Origin: Antedon mediterranea
Lineage: Eukaryota; Echinodermata; Crinoidea; Comatulida; Antedonidae
DNA: 64,000 nucleotides
NCBI RefSeq assembly: GCF_964355755.1
Contig: NC_092670.1
Coordinates: 9,857,201-9,921,200 of the forward strand
Direction of reading: 5' to 3'
Shown here: positions 24,068 to 36,100 of the stretch, in pieces
Numbering within the stretch: the first letter of the stretch is position 1
Layout: each line of letters opens with the position of its first letter
The notes under the pieces: generated by a model
The model's input: only the letters and a program-made list of their open reading frames with translations
Told to the model about the DNA's origin: nothing
Database searches by the model: none
Made by a program: the position numbers and the translations under genes

Positions 24068-27000
24068 ATGTTTCTGGTTGGGCTGACAGGAGGAATAGCA
24101 TCTGGCAAGAGTACAGTTTCAACAATGCTTGCAAAGTTTGGATGCCCAATTATAGATGCCGATGTTATAGCAAGGTATAAATTCAAGTATAACTTTTAAT
24201 TACATTTTAATCAATTTTATTAACACTAGCCCTTCATCAGTGCAAGTGACGGAATTTGGATAATGTCATAGCATAAAAACTGGCAAGTGCTGCCTGGGTG
24301 GACAGGAATAAAAGAAATACAACAAAATGAGACAGGGTGGTCAATGGGGGGTGGAGACTAAATAAGAGTAGAAGACAAAGAAGGTAGAGATATAAACAAT
24401 ATTGGAATGGAACTAAAAAAACAGCTTAAATGGTGGTTAATATTGAAACTTAAATGTTGGTAGTCACAATGGAATAATTTCAACAATGTTTTATACTGTT
24501 ATTTATTCAATACTCAATAGATTGAACTGTTCTTAACATAACAAGTAACCGCAATACAATTGAATCTATAGAATATAATGTGAAATTGAAATTTGAAAAG
24601 ATACTAAGATCAAATTAAATCATGAAACATACAATTGCATGTGAATTTGTATGGAACTATTGTTTCCATGAATGCTGTATAGAAAATTTTAAGTTTTCCA
24701 AGAAGGCTGTTTTATGCTACATTAAACACTAAAATAAGCCACTAGATAACAAAGTTTTCGAAAATTGTTTTCAAAAGACTTGTAACTGTACAATGCAAGT
24801 CAAAAATTGTTATTTATTTTCTCAATCTCAGTATCGTATTTAAAGATTGTGGCTGGTTATAAACTATGAATAAAAAAAGGGAAGTTTGTATAATTCTCTG
24901 ACTGTTATATGCCAAATTAATTCTACGGTAGATACAGTATCTGATTGGAATAATAACATATTAATAATAATAATAACAACAGATATTTATAGCGCTAATT
25001 CAAAGCTTAACAGCGCTGTGTGAGAATAAAGCAAGGTAATTAAAATTTAAAAGAATGTGAAAGGGAAGTTTGTATAATTCTCCGACTGTTATATGCCAAG
25101 TTATTTCTACTGTAGATACAGTATCTGATTGGAATAATAACTGATTAATAATAATAACAACAACAACAGATGTTTATATAGCGCCAATTCAAAACTTATT
25201 AACGGCGCTGTGTGAGAATAAAGCAGGGTAATTAAAAATTCTGAAAAAAGATTTGTTTATAAGTTGACTTTAAAGGAAAGTAGGTTTGATGAATTACGCC
25301 AACAGAAAATAGTAATGAGTTCCAAATAAGAGGGGCTTAAAAGGAAAAGGCGCAGTGACCATACGTTTTGTGCTGAAGAGATGGAACTGTCAATAGATGT
25401 TATAGAGGATGAACGAAGCTGACATAGAGGGAAAAAATAGTGGTTTGAGGAGAGTTAATCGGGTTTGAAGTGGTTATCAAAGAGGAGTTTGAGGGGAAGG
25501 GGTAGAACGGGTTACTTTGGTGAAAATGTTGTGGTTATTTTTTTCAGGCTTATAGATCTAATAAACTTAGTGTAACTTGCAGCCTAACTAGCAATTTATA
25601 AATTGTAAGGTTTTAGGAACATTCTAATGGTTTGAATCTTTTTAAAGCTGTTTTTAATCCTTTTAAAGCTGTTTTAAACTATTTTAATCTCCTGAATCCT
25701 ATTCAATTTTAATACCTTGTCATTTTTACACCGTGTTTCATAACTTATATTTTTTTTTGTGCAATTATGTGTGTGTACATAATATATTATATTGTATATC
25801 TATTTATTATTTTACTAATAATTGTCAATCTTCAAGAAGAATTTCTGTTGTTATTTTATGATGATGATGGACAAATAAAGCATTTCAGTATTCAGTATTC
25901 ATTCAGTATTCAGTAACTGGGCTGAACTGCTCAAAGGTGTGGACATTAACATACAAACCCATCTCTTCTTTATAGTACAATGTCATTCTGCTGTAGCCAT
26001 AATGAAGCGACTTTATCTTTGCAAGCACCAAGCTTGCTGACATTCACAGCTACTGTATCTATTTCTGAATAATTTTATTACACTTCTGTATACTGCATAG
26101 TCAAATAAGTGTGACCACAAAACATTTGAATTAATTAAACATTTAAATCAAACCATGAAAGAGTAGGGAGCTATTGAGTTTTGATGATCGACGACCAAAC
26201 TATGTCATGTTTGTTTGTTGTGCGCATGCATATTGGGACGCGTATATTCACTCCTCACATGACGCAGGTTTGATGGTTTCTGACGACACATCGATTGACC
26301 TGACCTAGACTGGTCATCGGTCTTCTTAAAATCAAAAGCGCCCTATTTATATAGTAAAATATTCGTTTACAGACAAGTGGTAGAGCCAAATACGCCAGCT
26401 TGGCGTCTTATTGTCAAACACTTTGGCCATGAGTTCTTACTCGCTGATAGAACCATAGATCGACCAAAGCTTGCGGCATGTATATTTGGCGATGAAAAGA
26501 AACGCAAACTTCTCAATTCTTGCACTCATCCGTTTATACAAAAAGAAATGATGTGGCAAGTCTTTGTGAATTTTATTAAAGGTAAATATAGAAAGTGGTA
26601 TTTGTGCCTTCCGACCAACACCCTGGGTTCAATCCTAGACAGTATCAACATTTTGTTATGGTAAAAACAGTGCCTAGGAGTAAATGTGTAGATTTGTGTA
26701 CTAGTAACAATTATTTTAGGCCAGAGGGTAGGTTAGTATGTGCCTGCCACTTGGCCAGTCACTCACAATTATTACTAGCTTTTTATCTTTTTTTAAAAAT
26801 GTTAATGTTATTGTTAATTCGAGCTTACTATCAGATAAAATCTGATCTTGTGAAATGTGAAGATAAAACTTTTGTCTTGAGAAACCAATTTTGTATATTT
26901 TTTAAGATCATTTTAATCCAGACCTTTTTATTTGAATTGCCCCGTGTGGGATGAATAAAGAATTTTGAATTGAATTGAATATAAATATTGGAAGTGTTTG

Positions 27001-27469
27001 GAATATTTACTTACCAACGTTAAAATGATTAAATGAAGAAAGTCAACTGCATTTGAAGAAAATTATTGTTTCGGTTCCTTGTTAAAATAAATAATGGAAT
27101 TGTTATGGCTAATATATTATTATTGTTACATTATTATTCTACATTTCTTTCAAGTGATTGAACTCAACTCCTTAATAATAATCATAATTAGTCATTCCTA
27201 ATTTTATTGTAGTAATTTTCCCTTTGTATAATAACAGGAAGGTATGTTAAAAAAATATTGTATAAAATTCAGTAGAAAAAAAACAATGTACAATAATATC
27301 CAGAGCTGGCATATCAATCAATTTATTTTTAGCATTTTTAATACAAAAACCCCCATTTTTCTGTATTAAGGTGACCTTTAAGGTGACCTTTTATCAGTTT
27401 CTCTATTATTTATTATTTCAGTTTATATTTTATTATTATTAATTAAATGATTTACTCATTGATTGTTAT

Positions 27470-27504
<35 letters not shown>

Positions 27505-28282
27505 TTTTAATTGATTGATTGATTGATTTAAATTATTGACTGATATTTTACAATAGAATAAAAACTATATACAATAATATCCAGGGCTGGCATATCAATC
27601 AATTTATTTTTTATCAATTTTTCAGTATTAAATTGATCTTTTATCAGTTTTTTTGTCCTTTATTGATTATTATTAATCAAATGATTTACTCATTGATTTG
27701 TCATTGATATAATAGATTGGTTTTTATTGATTGATTGATTTAAATTATTGATTGATATTTTTTTCTTCTAAATTTGCTAATTAGGTCATCAGTTTGTCAT
27801 TTTGGATATACCATTATTACTAGAGGGGAGTAAGCTGTTGAAATATATTCACAGAGTAGTAGTGGTCTACTGGTAAGTGGTAATATTGAAAGCCCAGTAC
27901 AGTATGTTGATATGATGATGTCTTAGTGTTGGGAAAGTTGAGTATCAATTTATTCACCATTTCAAAATACTGTAATATGAATATTTGTAAAAATTGCAGC
28001 AATGGAACAACCCAAATACAACGTCTTATGCAGAGAAACAACCTGTCAGAAGAAGACGCCCTGAAAAGAATCAAATCGCAAATGAATCTAGAAGAAAAAA
28101 AACAGATGGCAGACTTTGTTATTGAGAACTCTTACGGGCTAGAAGAGACAAAACAACAAGTTGAGAGACTACTTTGTAATTTGAGACACTCAAAAGCCCA
28201 TCTACTCGTAAGGGTACCATTAATTATGATTTTGATTTTCATTAGTCTTATTAGTATTATTTTTATATATTATTATGCATAA
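24068..28282 (+). CDS. DCAKD: Dephospho-CoA kinase domain-containing protein, four exons
   Basis: This CoaE-family P-loop kinase is the DCAKD type; the family reaction is ATP-dependent phosphorylation of dephospho-CoA to CoA, the last step of CoA synthesis, although the activity of animal DCAKD is less firmly established than that of COASY. Exons: 24068-24174, 26373-26581, 27785-27872, 28000-28282. All introns are GT-AG and the frame is kept; the product is 228 aa (human about 231). Walker A is at residues 5-16 ([12 protein letters not shown]); DAD at 30-32 and THPFI are in family positions, followed by [11 protein letters not shown] and VVVVYC-NGTTQ, then [17 protein letters not shown] (lid-like basic helix). 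A C-terminal hydrophobic helix ([19 protein letters not shown]) may anchor it in a membrane, as in vertebrate DCAKD. A pyrimidine-rich AG at 24048 suggests a 5' UTR intron. The gene is divergent from EAF. Confidence 0.93.
24878..25236. repeat. Tandem duplication of about 183 bp in DCAKD intron 1
   Basis: Two diverged copies begin GGGAAGTTTGTATAATTCTC at about 24878 and 25062. Both contain TACAGTATCTGATTGGAATA, a short AAT/AAC run and GCGCTGTGTGAGAATAAAGC; the latter resembles a SINE/LINE tail. Confidence 0.85.
26640..26990 (+). mobile_element. Probable non-LTR retrotransposon 3' end
   Basis: The right end reads GGATGAATAAAGAATTTTGA followed by repeats of ATTGA, the typical 3' tail of many animal LINEs. 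The body is degraded and the 5' boundary uncertain. It lies in DCAKD intron 2. Confidence 0.45.
27283..27765. repeat. Diverged direct duplication in DCAKD intron 2
   Basis: Two copies begin near 27283 and 27568, sharing ACAATAATATCCAG, GCTGGCATATCAATCAATTT and a GATT-rich right part. The first contains a (TA)n run at about 27474-27500. Confidence 0.75.
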
Positions 28283-28420
28283 TTATGTTTTGTGTGTCTT
28301 TAAATAGAGATATTTTTTAAATACTAGTGATACAGATTCATTTATTGTCCAAAATAATAATGGAAATTACAGTGCTCATAAACCTTGGCTTGCCTAACAT
28401 AAATATAAATATAAAGGGGA

Positions 28421-28930
28421 CTATCTAACAAATGTTTTGTTATAATACCTTATCCCAGCTGGGTAGAAGGAGTACTTGTAACAGTCCGTCTGCGCATTCA
28501 CCGTCCTCATCCTACCACTTCTAACAATAACGGAGCCGATAATGTCCTTATGAAGAGGATGGTTGGTGTCTTCCAATATAGCATGGAACACATCGGCAAG
28601 ACGTTCGCTGTAGAAAGAGTCGAGCGTTTGCACAGACGAACCAATTACTTTCCCCGCTCTACCCAGCACCTTTTCAATTCGGTCCCCTTTACTGATATTC
28701 CCAGCCCCCTTTACTGATATTCCCAGCCCAGCCCAACATACAATAACCCCAAATAGATAACATCACTGATGAGTAAAACATTTTACAAATATCCTGCTTT
28801 ACTCCAAACGAACCGAGTTTCCTCAGGCAGTGCAGCCGATTCTCTGTATTATGTCTAGCGACAGTAAACATTCTGCAGTATCGTGTCTGTTGATGACAAC
28901 AGCCCCATTCCATAGCACATAACTCCAAAT
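28421..28930 (-). pseudogene. Decayed LINE: C-terminal end of reverse-transcriptase ORF
   Basis: Two minus-strand frames fit the C-terminus of non-LTR retrotransposon ORF2. The upstream one has LGSFGVKQDICKMFYSSVM; the downstream one has LGRAGKVIGSSVQTLDSFY, HAILEDTNHPLHKDI and CYKYSFYPAGIRYYN. They are split by a tandem duplication of CCCTTTACTGATATTCCCAG near 28684-28728 which shifts frame, so the copy is dead. It lies just downstream of DCAKD. Confidence 0.8.
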
Positions 28931-29198
28931 ATTACCTTTAACCTAACCCCTATAAATAGTCTCACGGTGTATGAAAAAAACAACCATCCTAACTCTGAGG
29001 ATCGAACCAAAGTTCACTTATTGGAAAACTGGAGCATACAACGCTTTGAAGAAGAGCCTATTAGTGTCAGTCCCATGTGAGGAAAGTTGCAGTCTGAAGA
29101 TAGGATACGGCACATTGCTTTTTTGGCACAAGACATGATACCCCATGTATTGGGTGACTTGAAGAGTCAAATAGTCCCTCTTCATGATGACTAATAGC

Positions 29199-29553
29199 TT
29201 AAAGATGTATTGTCTCCCAAAAACATGAAAAATGAAGATTAATTAAATCAGACTTTGAATATGTTATTTTGTAGTTTTAATAAAGTTAATCACTTCCATA
29301 GAAAAAAAAATGAAAAAAATCATGTTTTCACTTATAAAATGACAAAATAAATGGTTAATTTCAACCAAAAATCCATTGGCTGGCAGCCAATTTGACCATT
29401 TTTTGCTCCAAATTACATTTTTTCAGGTAAATACATTTTTTTTTCGATCCAATTTTTGGTCAAAGTGGATAACTATTATGTTACACTAAAATGGGATATT
29501 TAACAAAAAACATTTGTAAGAATTATTTTTTCAGGGGGACAATACATCTTTAA
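29199..29553. mobile_element. MITE family C, full length, TTAA-flanked
   Basis: TTAAAGATGTATTGTCTCCC at the left and the complement-like GGGGGACAATACATCTTTAA at the right; 355 bp with TTAA at both ends. The interior has AATCAGACTTTGAAT, TTGGCTGGCAGCCAATTTG and TTTTCAGGTAAATA. Other copies: 44676, 49250, 50693 and 60452. Confidence 0.88.
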
Positions 29554-30142
29554 TTAAATTGAAGATGACTCTGACTTTGAACATCTTTAAGTCTAGACTT
29601 GACAACTATTTTCGGCTAGAAATGGAATCTAATAGGCACTAGCCTAAACTATTTCCATCAAACATTAAGTGTAAGTGTAAGTGTAAGTGACTCTCTAGAT
29701 ATTGAAAAGAATGCAATATTTTTGATAAATTGAAAATGTAATTTTTTATTATTGTAGTATATTGTAATTTATTAATAAAATACATTGATTTTGTAATGCT
29801 GAAATAAACCATATACAGTGACAGATCCAGGGATGTGTAGGTGCTTAAAAAAATTTTCAATATTCTGTTTTTATTTTTCAAAACACTCGTCTTGAATCCG
29901 CGTATGATGAACAGGGAATCGTGTATCGGTCAGGAAATCGTGGCTTCTTTCAATTATAAAAAAAAAATAAAAAAATACTGTGGTACGTTTGTACTGAGCA
30001 AACGAACGCTGTATTCTCACCAACAGTTTGTTTGTTTGTTTGTTTGTTTGTTTATTCCTCCATACAGGTACCAAGAAATGTTTTTATTCCTGTTTAATCT
30101 ATCGGAAATGATAATGTGCTTGTAAAACTTCCTTATTTCAAT

Positions 30143-30179
30143 CATGGAGGAAATATACAGACTGGATATTTCCTTCATG
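30143..30179. repeat. Short imperfect palindrome (CATGGAGGAAATAT)
   Basis: CATGGAGGAAATAT, a nine-base loop, then ATATTTCCTTCATG. It is related to the perfect palindrome at 23467-23496. Confidence 0.75.
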
Positions 30180-30617
30180 TTTCAATATATCGGATTTTGT
30201 TAATTTCGCGTGTTTTAGTTTTTCTTTTTAATATCAAATTACTTCCTCATTGGTGCCAAACAAAAACAATAAATCGCATTTCATTCACTACAAACAAATA
30301 TTGAAGGATAAGTTCCATTATTTACTGGAATCCACTGGAATCTCTCTTTAATGAAATAATATGGGTGGGTGTTTCTTTTGTTGGAAATCATAGATTCTAG
30401 AAACAAACTGTATAATATGATTGAAGAGTATCCGAGTAAAAATGTGTATTTTATTCAATTATATTTAAATAAACACGGATGTACAGATTCAGACAACAAT
30501 TCAACCGTTTTTGGCTGAATATACAGTCACTCCTTAATTAAACTATAACATTGTTATTGATGATGATAGATTCGGTAACAGTACGTTACGTTATCATTGT
30601 TTATGTATGTGATTTCT

Positions 30618-30996
30618 TTAAAGGCCCATTTACACTAGGACGATAACGATCGACGATAAATAGACAAATATACATTTTTCATACATAAAACAAAAGAAAT
30701 ATAAAAACTTTTCATTCTAGAACTATAGAATAACCATCTATGCTTCCTTTAATGAAAATGATATTTTCACACGTCCAATCAAATGACGTCATGATTAGTA
30801 ATAATATCGTGACAAAACAACGATTTTATAGTTTTTATTTATCAATTTTACAAATATTATTTTTATCAAAGACAGAATAAATTATTTTCCTATAGTTCTA
30901 GAAGGAAAACCTTTCTTTTGTTTTATGTAATAAAAATGCATGCTTATATATTTATCGTCGATCTTTATCGTCCTAGTGTAAAGAGATGGGTCTTAA
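30618..30996. mobile_element. TTAA-flanked foldback MITE
   Basis: TTAA at 30618-30621 and 30993-30996 flank long inverted arms: TTTACACTAGGACGATAA and GATCGACGATAAAT on the left are mirrored on the right, and the similarity continues inward (ACAAAAGAAA, TTCTAGAACTATAG). The two arms pair over most of their length. Confidence 0.85.
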
Positions 30997-31131
30997 AGGT
31001 GGTATCTATATGACGTCTTCAGTGGCTCCTTTCTCTTCCGGTACGGAGGAGAGAGGAGCAAAGGAAAGGTTACAATGGGCGTCCTTAAAAAGCGACTTTG
31101 AATAATCCATGAAGAAGAGATCATGATCAAA

Positions 31132-31244
31132 TTAAGCTCCGTCTACACTGTCAAACTAAGTTCAACAACAAAAGTGTGATGTGCCAAAACATGGTAGCGA
31201 TATATTTTTTTCACATAAAGTTAGATAGTGTAGACAGAGCTTTA
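31132..31244. mobile_element. MITE family B copy
   Basis: TTAAGCTCCGTCTACACTGT at the left and TAGATAGTGTAGACAGAGCT at the right; the interior has AAAAGTGTGATGTGCCA as in the other family B copies. Confidence 0.82.
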
Positions 31245-31529
31245 GAAATTAATTTGTTCTTAAATCTGTCAATTCATAACATATTATACAATAATACTAA
31301 AAGATAGTGATAATGCAATATTTGAAATGTGTGCATAAATATCTATTTTTGACATAATTAAGTTTTGTCAACAAAATAATTTCCTTATCTGTAGGCTATT
31401 CTGATTCAAATTACTCGCATTGCCCTTACGTCGTTGCGTCCTATTTGGGAAATCAAGCTTGGGTTCTGTATTAAATTTGTAAACGCATCGGCGATATCAT
31501 CAACAATAATATTTTAAACATTTCCATTA

Positions 31530-31955
31530 GGTTGCTTGTTAAAAGATTCGGTTGACTTGGAATGCTTTCTCTTTTTTATTGAATAATATGGTTGGGCGGG
31601 AGTTTCTTTGTTTATAAACCCTTGTTGAGAGATCTGGCTATATTTAAGACGGGAATATACCAAATATGTATTTTTATATAAATTACAAATAGTCCTATGA
31701 AAACAAAACCAAACCTTTTCTATGGCTAGTGCATTGCTCTTTCTGTAAGTGTTTGTACGCCTACCTATCATCAGTGGTAAACTATTGTATTTTTTAACCA
31801 TTATAATTAGTTTATTTTTAAAAGATTCGCTTCAATAGGAATACATTTCGCTCTTTTTTATATTAAATAGTGTGTGTGGGTGGGTGGGAATTTCTTTGTC
31901 GTTGAATCATCGGTTTTGGGAGATCTGTTTATAGTATTATTCTTAGACGGGAAAG
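31530..31955. repeat. Diverged tandem duplication of about 140 bp
   Basis: The copies at about 31530-31665 and 31808-31955 share AAAAGATTCG, CTCTTTTTTAT, GGGAGTTTCTTTG-like, GAGATCTG and AGACGGGAA. A more decayed piece occurs near 30330-30410. Confidence 0.65.
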
Positions 31956-32084
31956 TCCCGACGCGTGTGTGTGTTTTTCCATCGAAACAATGTAAAAATG
32001 ATACATAATATGACGTCAAAGAATATTTGCCAATTGCACAGACCAAAGACCAATTTGTACAGTGGCTGTGTGTGACAGTGGATG

Positions 32085-32321
32085 TGTTTGTGTGGACTAG
32101 TACACCGGGGTAACCCCCCTCTCGTCTCGAAAGATGTACTAGGTTCTTTAAAGTGCACATGAGCTATGTGTACACTGGACCTACGGTTTATAGTCCTTAT
32201 CCGAGAAGACTCGTTCTACCACCAGAACCATGGAGCGAGTGAGCTTCGAACCCTTGCCGATGTTATGGCTACGTAATTATGGTTCCACTGTCTTAACCGC
32301 TCGGCCACTCACTCGCTAGAA
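32085..32321 (-). mobile_element. tRNA-derived SINE (Ser/Leu-like head)
   Basis: Read on the minus strand, the head GAGTGAGTGGCCGAGCGGTT (A box) is followed by GGGTTCGAAGC (B box) and a long variable region, so it derives from a class II tRNA. The anticodon stem does not pair well, so it is not a functional tRNA. The body ends with GGGGTTACCCCGGTGTACTA. A body fragment recurs at 46608-46690. Confidence 0.72.
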
Positions 32322-33180
32322 TCATATGAAAAAAAATCAATCAAAACAAAGGTTTAATTTAGGCTAATTAAGGATAAATTATTACTTTTGGCCTATTAAA
32401 TTTTGTTTTATTACCGTCAAATATCGTAATTATGTTAGTTTGTCCAGGATCCCTGGTTTGTCATTAGTTTTAAAAATCCTGTTTAGTCAACAGTCAACTA
32501 CTTCCACTGTACTCGGGGTTTTTTTTGTCTGTAGGCCTACGATGTTTTCTTTCTCTATATTATTATGATATTAGTTTTTATGGTATTCTAAAATAAAAAG
32601 ATGAATACATTATGAACACGAAAACTAAAGAAAAGACTAAAAGACTAGGCCTGTAGAATATATATACCAATCTTGCTCCATAGAACGCAACACATAAGAT
32701 GTACGTGCAATGTTATGTTATAATATTGTGCTTGGTCCAATTAGGCCTATCGTATTTTGACGAATAACGTGTACGTGTACTATACCTTTAACTGCGTTTC
32801 GTCGATCACCCTAAAAGTCTTTTTCATCGCAAAAATATGAACTCTGAGAATAGATAAAAGGCAGAGAAAACGAGGTCCTGCTGTTGGTTGAATGTTCATT
32901 TTATTGGATTATTACGTCATTATGTTTTAACCAATCATAACGCTGTATCCAACATACCGGTAATTAACATTATTAGCCAATCAGATCTTGTAATCTAAGC
33001 CTAATAATAATTAGGAATAATATTATAATGATGAATATAACGTATGTTAGTTGCGCTGTGTGTCTCATTCAACGAAACTTGTCTAAATGATTCATTTGTC
33101 GTTTCCTACAGACAAAAGAGATTAGATTTGTTATTTTCATTAACGTCAACAGATTTCTTTTCTTTTCACAATTAGAAGAC

Positions 33181-36100
33181 ATGGACACAGCGCATAACAA
33201 AGTAAGTTGAAATATCGTTATTTATGATATCACTCTGCTCATTAGGTTTGTAGAGATTGATATAATATTCATCTGAATGGTCAATAAAGTCTATAGGCCT
33301 ATTGTAGTCTTTAATTTTATTCTTCATCAGAAAAAAAAATTAAATAATTATAATAGTATATCTGTTTTTAGTGATATTTAAATGAATTTTTATTATTTTT
33401 GAAATATTAGTTATATTCCCCCTCCCCCTTTTATTTGTGTCTTATCCTTAGTGAACGTTGACTTTGTACCAGGTCTGGCGATTTAGGTTAGTTACAAAAC
33501 ATCCAGGGCTATATAGATAGTCCATGATCTTTAGCAATCATTTGCCTCTGCACTTCTTTTCGTCAATTATCCGGTTAAAAATCAATGTTCCGCCATGCTT
33601 CTTTTATTACGATGTGGCTAATAAATTAAGTTCTTCCCAGAGGAGGCGTAGACCTACTATTATACGTATAAACATTTTACAATATTTCTTTATGCGGAAA
33701 AAATAATGAGTTTCCCATGCTCCAATGATTAAATAACCCTACTAAGCCTACTGCATAATGCTTAGATCCAGGGAGTATTTAACCAGGGAGTTGTAAGTCA
33801 TCTCCCTAATGAAACATTTAAACAATGGCCTGCGTGTAAGGCTTTATTTCTACAGGCCTAATGGTTTTAATATTACTATGTTGACAATTTGCCATTGTTA
33901 TTTCACGTATTTCCAAGCGTTTTCCAGAGCTGCATATTCATTGTTACTGGTATAGTAAATATCGATTAGGCCTAAATTTGTAAATATTTGTTGTCTCGTT
34001 ATTAATTACTACACGTATCATTTCTACGGTATGGCTTTTCAAGGCAATCCTTTCTCTCGTGTGCACGCGAACACTGTAAATAATTGTTATGTAACCGTTG
34101 ACAGGTTAAAACCGTTACATTTTATTACCCGTAATTCAATGTCCACTTTTTCAAAATAAAGCAACAACAATGCTATATGAATGCGTGTGTCTTTAAACGG
34201 AACCCGTAATATTTTAATGTTGATTTCACTTTCAATAGGCCTAAAGCATTCGGTCGAACGAACACCACTACCACTACCAACCCCACCCCACCACCCACAA
34301 ACAATTGCACCAATAGTTATTAGGCCTAAAGGCAAATGATTTTATTGAAAACGAAGCCTGACAGAGGTAAAATGTTAGGCAGCGAATGAAGATCAAATAC
34401 CTTATTGCTAATTCACAAACCAATTGTTAACAACTATAATAAAACGGTTTTGCATTTATTATATAAACATAATAATCGGTAGATATTATGATCGGGCTTT
34501 TGTCTTCAGACTGTAGGTGAGTATTATAACATATGGTGTGGCAAATTACATCTCAAGTGGGTATTGTATTGTATTGCTGTTTATACATGATGTTTTCTTT
34601 GTTGAAAACATAAGTAGATCAACCCACTGCATCAAGTGAAGTAATTGTTGAAGAAAAATGGTTAATCTCTTCATAATCCAATGCGATCCTCGTATATTAC
34701 ATTAATTTATATAATGACAGCCAATACTGACGAATTTTGATCTTCAATTCATTCTTTGGAGCCTACACACTTTCAGAAATAAAAGAGACTTCTTCTGGCT
34801 GCGTGTTTGGTTGAAACACCAGAAGAAAAAGAAAATTAAACGTAAAGTATTTTTCCAACATATTATAACACTAATTGATTGCTATATATACCGATAGTAT
34901 AATATTAAAAAAACAAGAAGATTTAAGAAAATATGATAATATAAATTATTGTTTTTTACGGATCTAAATAAAACCGGCATTAATTTATTTAAAGACAATT
35001 CACCTTTGGAACGATGGTACTCGAAACTGTGGTGCGGTCAGTCAAACAATATTTTGCAAGTAAAACTATACACGAGAAAGTTGAAATTGAGCAAAGAAAA
35101 AAAAAACATTAAAGCACAGGCATCAAATATTCGATTCGGTTTTATAGCATAACATTCAAATGAGCTATACAAACTCGGGGTTGTTTTATGTAAGTGCATG
35201 GTATAGTTAAACATGGTCACCTTGTATCTGCTTATAATCATAGTTTAATTCCATCACATGACTATGATGAGCAGCATTCAAATAGGTGAAGACGGTTAAC
35301 TTTGCCTTAGTGCGCGGCATTAACAAAACAGCATCCGATTCTGCAGCTGTCATAAAGATAGATTCTAACTGACTATCGCACGTCATCTGGGAATAATAGA
35401 TGATGACGTGCAACAGTCAGTTAGAATCTATCTCATGACAGCATACAGAATCGGTTGAAAATAGACAAAATGCACTAAACAAACCCGAATTTTAAAAATC
35501 GGTCGAGTCATCTGCACAATTCCTGACGTCTTCTTGAAAAGACGCGCTCATTCTCAGCGCACTGACAGCCAATAAACAAAATGCACCAAAATGAAACCGG
35601 ATTTTTCTTTCAATGAAAAGGTGTTCCGCCTATCCTGTGAAAGGATTAACGTTAATTAATGAAGTGTATTAATTGTAATATATCGACTAATGTGTTATAC
35701 CAGTCAATTGTTTCCCCTCAATATATTATTTGTATAGTTAAGTGTTCTTAGGGAACTTATGCACTGTGAAATCAGCCAACCGGAATACTCCGAAAATCGT
35801 TTAACCTAAATTTCTTTTTTTCATTTTTCAGGGATTTTATTTAAACGTCATAGGTCTGAGGCCCTTATATTTAACAAATGTAAAAACTGATTAATTTCTA
35901 TGCAACATGTTATGTTATTATATTAGTTTTTGTATACAATTGCTATTGTTCATTAATAGTTTACACTTAACTTTAAATGGAAATGTACAATAAAACTTAT
36001 ACGAAGATAATTATGACGATTTTAATTGTTTTATGTTGTTTTCTTTCAGGTGCTTGATGAGGTGCGTCATCTACTCAATTGTCCGGTCTGTTACCAGCAG

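Noticed and set aside
32215-32321. Functional class II tRNA gene on the minus strand
   Set aside because: A and B boxes are good but the anticodon stem does not pair and the element continues into a SINE body.
36026-36049. ATG at 36026 as start of the RING/NHL protein (MFYVVFFQ...)
   Set aside because: These bases are the pyrimidine tract and acceptor of the intron; the seven-residue exon at 33181 joins in phase and gives a better start.
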